Source: Candidatus Zixiibacteriota bacterium
GTDB taxonomy: Bacteria; Zixibacteria; MSB-5A5; GN15; FEB-12
Reading direction: 5' to 3'
Length of the DNA stretch: 41,962 nt
NCBI GenBank assembly: GCA_024278515.1
Contig: JAJRTA010000118.1
Location: 1-41,962 of the forward strand
The notes under the pieces are model-generated. The model ran no database searches. It was given only the letters and a program-made list of their open reading frames with translations, and was not told the DNA's origin. The first letter of the stretch is position 1. The number at the start of each line of letters is the position of its first letter. A program made the position numbers and the translations under genes. Below are positions 15,081-22,706 of this stretch, one piece after another.

Positions 15081-16355
15081 ATGGCCAAAAACAGAATTGT
15101 GCTGGGATGCCAATGGGGTGATGAGGGCAAGGGGAAAATTGTCGACCTGCTGGCCGCCGAGGCTGACATAATCGCCCGTTTTCAGGGAGGCGCCAACGCA
15201 GGGCATACGATTGTAGTAGATGACCGTAAGTATAAGTTTCACCTGTTGCCGTCGGGTATCCTTCATGAGGGCAAACAGTGTGTTATCGGCAATGGGGTGG
15301 TGCTGGATCCCTTCGGTATCAAAGAAGAACTGGACGTGTTGGTCGAAAACGGAATCAGCTACCGGGATCGTCTCTGGATCTCCCCGGCGGCCAATCTGGT
15401 CCTGCCGTACCACAAGCTGATCGATGCGGTCCAGGAACACAGCCGCGGCACCGCTAACCTGGGCACTACCAAACGGGGTATCGGCCCCGCCTATGTCGAC
15501 AAGGTGGCCCGGCATGGTATCCGTCTCGTTGACCTGTTCGCGCCGGAACGACTCAAAAAAAGGCTTGAGTTCCAGCGCACGATCAAGGAGCAGTACTTCA
15601 CCGGTTCCGATGACGAGCGGACCGATCTCGATCGGACCTATCGCGAGTTGTTACAACTGGCCGATCTGTTCCGTCCTCTGGTAATCGATGTGTCACGGTA
15701 TATCAACGAAGCCATCGACTCAGGCAAAACCATTCTGTACGAAGGAGCGCAGGGGAGTTTGCTCGATGTCGATCTCGGCACCTATCCGTTTGCTACTTCA
15801 TCCAACACTACGGTGGGCGGCGCTCTGACCGGTCTTGGTATCGGACCGCGCGCTATTGATGAAGTGATAGGTGTGGTGAAAGCATACACTACCAGGGTCG
15901 GGGCCGGGCCGTTTCCGACCGAACTGGTCGACGATATGGGCGACCGCCTCCGTAACCAGGGAGACGAATTCGGAACTACCACCGGCCGACCGCGAAGATG
16001 CGGCTGGCTGGACCTGGTAGCCCTCAGACACGTGGTCAGACTTAACGGGGTGGATGCAATCGCCGTTACCAAGCTGGATGTGCTCGATGGTCTCGACGAA
16101 CTGAAAGTCTGCCATGCTTACGATCTGGACGGCAAAATCATCACCGATGTACCGCTTGATCTGGCTCGTTTGAATGAAGTGAAACCGGTTTACACCAGCC
16201 TGCCCGGGTGGTCTGAAGACACTACCGGCATCCTGTCGTTTGCCGATCTCCCCGCGAACGCCCGGGCCTATCTTGAGTATATTGCCGCGGACCTGAAAGT
16301 TGAGATCAAAATGGTCTCAACCGGCGCCAAACGAAAAGAAATCATAATGGTATAA
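15081..16355 (+). CDS. purA: Adenylosuccinate synthetase
   Basis: Catalyses GTP-dependent condensation of IMP and aspartate, the first committed step to AMP. The 424-aa length is typical. The P-loop-like GCQWGDEGKGKIVDLL with catalytic Asp, NAGHTIV, TKRGIGPAY, the substrate-binding VGAGPFPTEL, TGRPRRCGW and the guanine-binding TKLDVLDGL are all present. It follows engB by 21 bases and probably shares the lon-engB transcript. The FKBP gene follows within 40 bases. Confidence 0.98.
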   Translation: MAKNRIVLGCQWGDEGKGKIVDLLAAEADIIARFQGGANAGHTIVVDDRKYKFHLLPSGILHEGKQCVIGNGVVLDPFGIKEELDVLVENGISYRDRLWISPAANLVLPYHKLIDAVQEHSRGTANLGTTKRGIGPAYVDKVARHGIRLVDLFAPERLKKRLEFQRTIKEQYFTGSDDERTDLDRTYRELLQLADLFRPLVIDVSRYINEAIDSGKTILYEGAQGSLLDVDLGTYPFATSSNTTVGGALTGLGIGPRAIDEVIGVVKAYTTRVGAGPFPTELVDDMGDRLRNQGDEFGTTTGRPRRCGWLDLVALRHVVRLNGVDAIAVTKLDVLDGLDELKVCHAYDLDGKIITDVPLDLARLNEVKPVYTSLPGWSEDTTGILSFADLPANARAYLEYIAADLKVEIKMVSTGAKRKEIIMV

Positions 16356-16393
16356 CTATGGAGTCCACGAAAACCATTCCGGAAAGGAAAACA

Positions 16394-16900
16394 ATGAAGT
16401 ATTTATTTCTCATCATGGCCCTGTCGGCTTTCCTCGTCTGCAATGTAGCAGGCTCCGATTCAACCAGGGTGAAAACCAGTGAAAAAAAGGCAGAAGTGAC
16501 AGAGAAAAAAAAGGAATCAGCCGACAAGGAGAAAAAAGTGGAGACGATCACAACCAAATCCGGCCTCCGGTATATCGATCATGTTGTGGGTAAAGGAGAT
16601 GAAGCGGTGGCCGGGAAAATGGTCGAAGTCCACTACACAGGTTGGTTGCGAAATAAAGACGGCAGCAAGGGAAATAAGTTTGACAGTTCCAAAGACCGTG
16701 GCCAGCCTTTTTCCTTTCCGCTCGGCGGCGGCCGGGTGATAAAAGGCTGGGATGAAGGTGTGGCCGGCATGAAAGTCGGCGGCGTGCGCGAACTGATTAT
16801 CCCGCCGGATCTGGGTTATGGCTCCCGTGGCGCCGGAAATGTGATCCCGCCCAACTCCACCCTGATTTTTGAAGTGGAACTGCTTAAAGTAAAAAAGTAA
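16394..16900 (+). CDS. Exported FKBP-type peptidyl-prolyl cis-trans isomerase
   Basis: Signal peptide MKYLFLIMALSAFLVCNVAG, then a highly charged Lys/Glu linker of about 35 residues, then one complete FKBP domain (VEVHYTGWL, FDSSKDRGQPFSFPLG, VIKGWDEGVAGMKVGG, LIIPPDLGYG, IPPNSTLIFEVELL). It probably assists folding in the periplasm. The cysteine in FLVC is not in a good lipobox, so a lipoprotein is possible but unlikely. I moved the start from 16358 to ATG 16394, which gives a clean signal peptide and has GGAAAGGA at a suitable distance. It is the last gene before a strong terminator. Confidence 0.92.
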   Translation: MKYLFLIMALSAFLVCNVAGSDSTRVKTSEKKAEVTEKKKESADKEKKVETITTKSGLRYIDHVVGKGDEAVAGKMVEVHYTGWLRNKDGSKGNKFDSSKDRGQPFSFPLGGGRVIKGWDEGVAGMKVGGVRELIIPPDLGYGSRGAGNVIPPNSTLIFEVELLKVKK

Positions 16901-16928
16901 CAACTGAACTAACTCAGTAGATTTTCCG

Positions 16929-16976
16929 CCGCTGACCGGATGGTTTCTTCAAACTCCGGGTCGGCGGTGTTTTTTT
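16929..16976 (+). terminator. Rho-independent terminator after the FKBP gene
   Basis: Stem CCGCTGACC(G)GGA / TCCGGGTCGGCGG with one G-U pair and one bulge, followed within two bases by seven T. It closes the lon-engB-purA-FKBP unit. Confidence 0.88.
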
Positions 16977-17340
16977 GGCGCGACCATCGCCCTAAGTTGT
17001 TGCCGTAAATAGAGAAAAGGCGCCCCGGGAAGGACGCCTTCACTCTTACGAAGACAAAGACAGAGAGGTATGTTGAAACTTTCTAAATATCAGTCAAATC
17101 TAATTCATTCAATTCTTATAACACAAGATCGACCAAAATGGTTCATGTTTATAGCAAATAATAATAGAATTAACAAAAAAACACAACATTTATTGTCTTA
17201 TTTGAGGCCGAAAGGCCATATCTTAAAAAGTCGGCCGGTAATATTCACACAATACGGTCGTACGACCGGCTGAAAACCTGAATACGTTGTGCCGATTCCC
17301 GTCGTCTTTTCCACGCAGACGGGAATCCTCTGATTACGTC
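16977..17340. other. Intergenic region without a credible gene
   Basis: AT-rich around 17070-17200. It contains an AAGGCG...CGCCTT hairpin at about 17016-17041 and an SFPRRRESS-type palindrome at 17294-17327. The short ORFs here (for example 17070-17273) have no coding features. Confidence 0.6.
17294..17327. repeat. Dispersed palindromic repeat of the 'SFPRRRESS' type
   Basis: Perfect 10-bp arms GATTCCCGTC / GACGGGAATC around a 14-base loop. The plus strand encodes SFPRRRESS in one frame, the well-known artefact peptide of ATTCCCG...CGGGAAT intergenic repeats found in many bacteria. It lies just past the stop of the octaheme cytochrome gene and could act as a transcript-end hairpin. Confidence 0.75.
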
Positions 17341-18741
17341 TTATTCGGCGTAACGTTTCCTGAACTCTTCAGCAGCTTTTTTGCGGGCTGCTTTCACTTC
17401 AGCAGGTTCGTTGCCGGTGAACCATTTGTGCTGATCCATCTCGAACACTTCAGCAACCATCTTTTCAACTTCCTCGGCCGCGGTTGCTTTGTCTCCGCCT
17501 TCTGTTTTGGCCTTTTCCACGATCTCCATCACTTCCGGGATGAACTCCATGTAGAACCGTTCGGCTATCTCGTAGAACCCATGCCACTGAGTGTAATCAG
17601 GGGCGAACATAGCAGCGCCCATCCGCGCGCGACGGCCTTCGTGATGCCATAGATAGAAGTAGGTCCATTCCAGCTTGTCATCAAAAGCGATGTCGTTGGT
17701 GATAAGTCCGCTGGAACGAACCTTTTTGTATATTCTGGTGGCGGGGACGGCAAACTTGTCGTTGTACAGATTCACCGCACCGTCATACTGGACGTAGAAG
17801 TTTTTGACGTAGTTGGAAGTATGACAGTTGGCGCAGACCTTTTGCATATCACTGCGGCGGCTTTCCCATGATTTGGTTTGTTTTCCTTTGGCCCTGGCGG
17901 CGGCATCGATTTTTTGCGACACCGGCGGGCGCAATGTCCAACTGATCCGGTCACCCACGTCGTGAGTAAGCGGCAGATCCCGGGTGGCTGACATGTGGCA
18001 GGTCGCACAGGTCGGCGCCGCGGAGTAATCAATGCCTACTACCCAGGAGGCGTTGCCCAGATTCATCCGGTCAATGTTGGCGTAGTACGCGATACCGTGC
18101 TTGGATTCTTCAAAGATCTCTTTCTGCGGGTGGTCCGGCCCAAGATGACACTTGCCGCAGTTTTCCGGCTGACGAGCCAGCGCCGCGTCGAAAGAATGCC
18201 GTGAGTGACAGGCCGCGCAGGACCCCTTGGAACCGTCCGGGTTGATTCGGCCCATCCCGGTATTCGGCCAGGTATCCGGGTCAAGACTGCCGTCATCGTT
18301 GACCTTTACAATCGAACCATGGCACTGCTTGCATCCGTTGACAGCCGCGGCCGGCCCTTCAACCACTTCACCGAGCACGTTGTCCAGCGAACCGAGAATC
18401 TTACCGGCGTCGGCATGGTGCGATTTCTGAAACTCATCATACTCCTGCTGGTGACATTTCGAACAATCCTTGGGGGATACGATCACCGCGATGTTGAACC
18501 CGTTGTGCTCGATCAGGTCGGCATCTCCCTCGTTGGCCGCGTGACATTCATAACAACCGACATCAGCCGCATAATGCCGGCTGTGACGCCACTCCCCGGT
18601 CATCCCCGGCATATCGGCCTCGTGGCATTCCACGCACGCCGCCGATTCCTCGGACAATGATGCCGGTACCGAACGTCCCTGTCCGATTACGACTGATGCA
18701 GCCATCATGCTGATCACGACGAATAAGCTGATCTGTTTCAT
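17341..18741 (-). CDS. Octaheme cytochrome c, hydroxylamine oxidoreductase (HAO)-like
   Basis: 466-aa exported protein: signal peptide (ISLFVVISMMAASVVIGQ), then exactly eight CXXCH motifs (CVECH, CYECH, CSKCH, CKQCH, CAACH, CGKCH, CATCH, CANCH) within the first ~310 residues. A heme-free helical C-terminus follows, with WHHEGRRARMGAAMFAPDY and QWHGFYE segments typical of the HAO family. No membrane anchor is seen, so it should be a soluble periplasmic enzyme. Family members oxidise hydroxylamine or hydrazine, or reduce nitrite/hydroxylamine, depending on the catalytic heme and cross-linking Tyr. The tyrosine in PDYTQWHG is near the expected area but I cannot confirm equivalence. It lies downstream of a porin gene in the same direction, with a terminator between. 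GAGGAAAGGG precedes the ATG. Confidence 0.88.
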   Translation of the reverse strand: MKQISLFVVISMMAASVVIGQGRSVPASLSEESAACVECHEADMPGMTGEWRHSRHYAADVGCYECHAANEGDADLIEHNGFNIAVIVSPKDCSKCHQQEYDEFQKSHHADAGKILGSLDNVLGEVVEGPAAAVNGCKQCHGSIVKVNDDGSLDPDTWPNTGMGRINPDGSKGSCAACHSRHSFDAALARQPENCGKCHLGPDHPQKEIFEESKHGIAYYANIDRMNLGNASWVVGIDYSAAPTCATCHMSATRDLPLTHDVGDRISWTLRPPVSQKIDAAARAKGKQTKSWESRRSDMQKVCANCHTSNYVKNFYVQYDGAVNLYNDKFAVPATRIYKKVRSSGLITNDIAFDDKLEWTYFYLWHHEGRRARMGAAMFAPDYTQWHGFYEIAERFYMEFIPEVMEIVEKAKTEGGDKATAAEEVEKMVAEVFEMDQHKWFTGNEPAEVKAARKKAAEEFRKRYAE

Positions 18742-18910
18742 AGAGCAACCCTTTCCTCTGCTTTGAACCTTGACATATCCTTTGTCTTTTTGAATTGTCC
18801 GACTTTTTTGTTAAGAGCACGAATACAACTCTTGACGCCATTAACGACAACTCCTGTTGTGCTCGGCCTGGCACAGATAAAAAAACGGGCGTTGCCACAG
18901 GAAACAAATA

Positions 18911-18945
18911 AAAAAAGGCCACCCCGTCAAAGGGCGACCTTTTTT
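18911..18945 (-). terminator. Rho-independent terminator of the porin gene
   Basis: Minus-strand hairpin AAAAAAGG-TCGCCC / GGGGTGG-CCTTTTTT with wobble pairs and an ACGTTT-like small loop, ending in a run of T. It lies 18 bases past the porin stop. Partial read-through into the HAO-like gene is possible. Confidence 0.88.
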
Positions 18946-18962
18946 GTCGAGTATTTACCAGA

Positions 18963-20285
18963 TCAGAAATTCACAGTAGCCATGGTGTAGAACCACAACC
19001 CCGGATCGGTATCGGTGGCGCCGGTATAAGCCATTTTGAAATCATCATCAGCCAGGAAAATCGAGGCGCCTCCCTGCAGATGAAGACCGTCAATCACAGT
19101 AGTGCTGACTGTCGCGTCCAGCTCAATCCCCACCTTCTTGGAATAGACTGTGGAGCCTTCATCGGTAAAGTACATGTAATCCTTGTCGGTCGAGAAGAAA
19201 TGGGCGTCCAGAGCGGCCTTCCATCCTTCATACGGGGAGCCGGAGGCCCGGAGGATGAAATCAACCAGCCCGGCATTGGCGTACGGTAGACCGGCCTTGG
19301 CGGCGTCAACAAAGTAATCCATGTACCCGTTGAACTTGTGCGCGGTCGGATAAAGATTGTTGTACGCCTTGAATTTGTCATCATCAGGATCGTCGTCGCC
19401 CGAGGTGTAATCAATACCGGCGGCGATACGAGCCTTGAACGGAGCCTCAAAAGTATAACCGGCTTCGAAGGCAAACATGTAAGCGGCGATATCGATCTTG
19501 TCTTTGTTGGCTCCGGTCAGCGGATTGTAAAGTCCCCGCGGCTGCTGACCCCACTGGTAGACGCCGTTGAACTCAAAGTCCAGTTTCAGGTCTTCATAGA
19601 CCCGTTTGAAGTAGGCCCCGGCGTTGAGACGGTCGAGCCTGTTCATATTGTACCAGTACCCGGTGGTGTCGGCGTCATATTCATAGAACCAGAACAAATC
19701 AAGGTTGTATGGTTTGTAAGTCGCATAAACACCGCCTGCGTCGAAATCAGCATGATAGTACGGGTTATTCTTTTCGGTAGCCTTGAGACCGAAACCGGTG
19801 ATGCGGAACTTTTCCTGGTCGTACCAGCCGATTCCGCCTTCCCATACCCGACCGACATTATCCCAGCCGACCGCACCGAAGACACGCTCGTTGCCGAAAT
19901 TGACTTCGAACCGACCGATTTTCATCCCGAGTCCGTCGACCAGTAAGCGATCGACCTGAATATAAGCCTGATGGACATCGACATTCTTGCCGTCATTCAG
20001 ACCGGACGAGGCCGGTTTGCCGAACTGTGTGTTGCCGCCCATCAATCGGCTGTCCTGGAACTGAATAAAGGCGTGAGTATTATTGTCAACAATCGCTTCC
20101 ACACCGAATCGTGTCCGCAGATTCGCGTATGTCAGGAATGTCTTGGCCGTGTCGAAATCCCGTTTATCGATCTCTTCACGCAGCCTGATCTGCCCAGAGA
20201 ACTTAAATTCGGTGTCGGCGTTCACGGGAACAGCCACCGCGATCATCACGGCAAACAATATAAGTCCCTTAACAAAGCTTTTCAC
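18963..20285 (-). CDS. Outer-membrane porin, alginate-export-like beta barrel
   Basis: 440 aa with signal peptide (VKGLILFAVMIAVAVPVNA). The rest is alternating amphipathic beta strands rich in Tyr, Phe, Gly and Asp, beginning FKFSGQIRLREE and ending in an aromatic strand (LWFYTMATVNF) with terminal Phe, the usual outer-membrane assembly signal. The pattern TYANLRTRFGVEA, HAFIQFQDSR, DVHQAYIQVD and KIGRFEVNFGNER is that of the alginate_exp/porin group. Start is GTG with AAAGGAG eight bases upstream. Such porins often neighbour HAO-like and other periplasmic reductase genes and may admit small solutes such as nitrite; a role with the cytochrome is inference from position only. Confidence 0.85.
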   Translation of the reverse strand: MKSFVKGLILFAVMIAVAVPVNADTEFKFSGQIRLREEIDKRDFDTAKTFLTYANLRTRFGVEAIVDNNTHAFIQFQDSRLMGGNTQFGKPASSGLNDGKNVDVHQAYIQVDRLLVDGLGMKIGRFEVNFGNERVFGAVGWDNVGRVWEGGIGWYDQEKFRITGFGLKATEKNNPYYHADFDAGGVYATYKPYNLDLFWFYEYDADTTGYWYNMNRLDRLNAGAYFKRVYEDLKLDFEFNGVYQWGQQPRGLYNPLTGANKDKIDIAAYMFAFEAGYTFEAPFKARIAAGIDYTSGDDDPDDDKFKAYNNLYPTAHKFNGYMDYFVDAAKAGLPYANAGLVDFILRASGSPYEGWKAALDAHFFSTDKDYMYFTDEGSTVYSKKVGIELDATVSTTVIDGLHLQGGASIFLADDDFKMAYTGATDTDPGLWFYTMATVNF

Positions 20286-20800
20286 CTGTTCTTCTCCTTT
20301 ATTATGGCGTTCTATATCCTATTGGCACACCTTCCGACAGCAATGCGACCGCACGGACACACAACTGCCCTAAAATCAGGCCGATAATAAGAACTGGTCG
20401 TATAACCCGCAAGCTAAAAAACAGCTAATTTCTACAACCTGCTGTAGCTGAATTTTCATAGCCAATGAAAAGATATAGGATGTGAACATCCGGTTGTCCC
20501 ACCGGGAGGGTAGCACCGAGTTTCTGTTTCCTGTTCAACTTTTGAACAGCAGATACCTGAAACATCACGCCGCAGAATATCATACATGATGAACCGGTAT
20601 GCAATCATAGACAGTCCGATGCATGGCGTGTAACAGTTTTCAGTCTCGACCGGTGACGACAGAACCTTCCTTCTGTTCGATCAAGCTACGGTCCGGCAAC
20701 ATGATAACATCCATTCAGACACAACCGGACTGAAATCTCCCGGATAGGCACACTCTTCGCTCAAAAGGGCTGCAGAGCCGTGAATGACAAAGGAGTGTAG
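20286..20800. other. Divergent intergenic region with inverted repeats
   Basis: 515 bp separate the porin (minus) and the unknown gene at 20801 (plus). Seen here: the palindrome at 20531-20549 and CTACA-N6-TGTAG at 20432-20447. No gene, tRNA or riboswitch could be recognised. Confidence 0.55.
20531..20549. repeat. Perfect inverted repeat CTGTTCAA-CTT-TTGAACAG
   Basis: Eight-bp arms with a 3-base centre, placed about 245 bp upstream of the porin start and 250 bp upstream of 20801. Size and symmetry suit a dimeric regulator. No T-run follows, so a terminator is unlikely. Confidence 0.45.
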
Positions 20801-21421
20801 ATGTTAGACGCAAAGTATCAACGAGGTTTCACCGCCGACAAGCTGGCCGACTCCAGGGAACCAAGAATCCGTAAAGATGACGTCGGTTATTTTCTGATGT
20901 CGTTATCTGAAAACACCAAAGTCTATTTTGATGACTATTATCGGTTTCTCGAGATGGTCTATAAACGGGCCGGCCATGAACGGGCGATTCTTGATGAAAA
21001 GATCGAGCAGACCTCGCCCGATTCGGTTGAAACCCTGGCCTATTATCGTGCCCGCGGCGTTATCGTCGACCTGGTACTGCAGACTGTTCGTCGCTTCTAC
21101 ACCGATGGAGCCAATCTCGGAGTGGTTATGACCCCCTGGTGTTTCGGTACTGTGATGCTCGAAAAGGTCGAGGTTTACCGCGACCGTTTGGGCAAAGGAG
21201 AAGTCCGTGACGCCAATGTGCCGGAGTTTCCCTATTACGTTATTCAGTATATCGATGAGATCTACAAAGCCACCCTGCTTGAGCTGTTCGACTTTCCGGA
21301 GAAAGCTTTCCGTATGCGCTGGCAATACTCGGAGCTTTTGAAGAAATACTCGCGGATTCTGACCAGTATAACCGACTCGCTCAATTCGGTTTTGGGGATG
21401 GTTCGCAATTATAATTCCTGA
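20801..21421 (+). CDS. Conserved-looking hypothetical protein, helical
   Basis: 206 aa that I do not recognise. It is rich in Tyr, Arg, Leu and charged residues, has no signal peptide, membrane segment, Cys cluster or known motif, and is predicted mainly alpha-helical and cytosolic. Segments such as DDYYRFLEMVYKRAGHERA and RARGVIVDLVLQTVRRFY look amphipathic. A strong AAAGGAG lies six bases before the ATG and a terminator follows, so it is a real monocistronic gene. The HD-GYP gene begins 120 bases later. Confidence 0.8.
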   Translation: MLDAKYQRGFTADKLADSREPRIRKDDVGYFLMSLSENTKVYFDDYYRFLEMVYKRAGHERAILDEKIEQTSPDSVETLAYYRARGVIVDLVLQTVRRFYTDGANLGVVMTPWCFGTVMLEKVEVYRDRLGKGEVRDANVPEFPYYVIQYIDEIYKATLLELFDFPEKAFRMRWQYSELLKKYSRILTSITDSLNSVLGMVRNYNS

Positions 21422-21453
21422 ACGCCCTTACGTCTCCATACTCTCCTTGGTTG

Positions 21454-21482
21454 AACCTCCGGCCCGCGCCGGAGGTTTTTTA
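21454..21482 (+). terminator. Rho-independent terminator
   Basis: Perfect 10-bp stem AACCTCCGGC / GCCGGAGGTT with CCGC loop followed by a T-run. It ends the 20801-21421 transcript. Confidence 0.93.
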
Positions 21483-21538
21483 AATCAACGGCAGCTTCTG
21501 CCGATAATGTACGGGACGGAGTATGTGTACGAATATGA

Positions 21539-22558
21539 GTGTTTATGTCTGTGAATAAGCCGCAACCATCTTCTCCAGCTCACCGGTCGGAACATGATTC
21601 GGGGGAACAGCAGTTTATCCCGATCTACCTGGACTGCCTGCGGGTCGATTCGATACTCGACTTCGATCTGTTTCTTCGGATCAACAGCGGGATGGTGCTA
21701 TATCGCTCGGCCGATCTGCCCTTCACCGAGCGGACCCGCCAGAGACTGCTTGAAAACAAGGTCGACCGGCTTTATGTCAAGGGGGAAGCCAAAGGCAACT
21801 ACCAGCGTTATATCGAACAGAATCTCGACAAGGTGCTGGTCGATCCGCATATCCCGGAGAAAAAGAAAGCCAGTATCCTGTATGAAACATCCAAAGGGCT
21901 GGTGAAAGATATATTCGACAATCCGACCTATGGCGATAAAGTCAAACGCTCTCAGGAACTGGTCAGTACAACGGTCGGGTATATCCTGAGATGACAGGAG
22001 GCATTTCATAATCTGCTGAAGATCACCTCGTTCGACTACTATACTTACACTCACTCGGTCAATGTCTGTACTTTTTCTCTTGCTCTTGCTCAGCAGATGG
22101 GGCAGAAGGACGAACAGTTTCTTCATGAACTCGGAACCGGCGCGCTGCTGCACGACCTGGGTAAATCAAGGATTTCCGAGCGGATTATCAACAAACGGTC
22201 GGCCCTCAACCCGTACGAATTCGAAATCATGAAAAAACACCCTAAATGGGGGGTGGAGATACTCGAAGGGGATGAGGATTTCGCTTCCAACTCCGTCTAT
22301 CCGGTGCTTCAGCACCATGAGCGGGGGGACCGTTCCGGTTATCCGAACGGTATTAACTTTTCCGAGATGCATATTTTCTCCAGAATCGTGGCTATCGCCG
22401 ATACTTTCGATGCCATGACCACAGAACGCGTTTACCAGAAAGCGATCGACAGTTTCCCCTGCCTGAAAATCATGTTTTCGATGAAACAAGCCTACGACCA
22501 GCATATTCTTCGCTGTTTCGCGGAACTGATGGGGCCGAGCGGTCTGCTTGAAATCTGA
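21539..22558 (+). pseudogene. HD-GYP cyclic-di-GMP phosphodiesterase interrupted by an in-frame UGA
   Basis: The track shows two ORFs (21539-21994 and 22097-22558), but both are in the same frame and join through a single TGA at 21992-21994. N-terminal part: the DUF3391-like leader common in HD-GYP proteins (FIPIYLDCLRVDS, FDLFLRINSG, VDRLYVKGE). After the TGA: DYYTYTHSVNVC, the HD motif LLHDLGKS, and HHERGDRSGYPNG, so all catalytic metal ligands and the GYP motif are intact. Such enzymes hydrolyse c-di-GMP in the cytosol. Start may be GTG 21539 or ATG 21545. The UGA is not in a redox motif and no SECIS is seen. An AGGAGG directly after it could permit restart at a non-AUG codon (CTG 22013). 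Most likely a nonsense allele or sequencing error; 339 codons in all. Confidence 0.85.
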
Positions 22559-22706
22559 GCTTTCTCTGAACTCCCCTGCATTATTTCGTTCGCTTTCGGG
22601 AAACAATACTGTCGTTGTCTTGTTATATCGCAGGAAAGTCAGTGATGATATACACTGCTCTGATTGCCGGTCAGAACAGAATGTAAAAAAGGATACAGGT
22701 GGACAA

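Noticed and set aside
17287-17652. 121-aa plus-strand ORF containing SFPRRRESS
   Set aside because: It begins in a palindromic repeat and then runs antisense through the octaheme cytochrome gene.
19338-19946. 202-aa ORF on the plus strand
   Set aside because: Shadow of the porin gene, which has a signal peptide and barrel pattern on the minus strand.
20480-20530. Possible GEMM (c-di-GMP) riboswitch near GGGTAGCACCGAG
   Set aside because: Only a short resemblance; the conserved core stems and GCAAAGCC segment are absent.
21992-22030. UGA of the HD-GYP gene as a second selenocysteine codon
   Set aside because: The residue is not beside a Cys or in any redox motif, and bases 15-40 after it form no stable hairpin with a G-rich apical loop.
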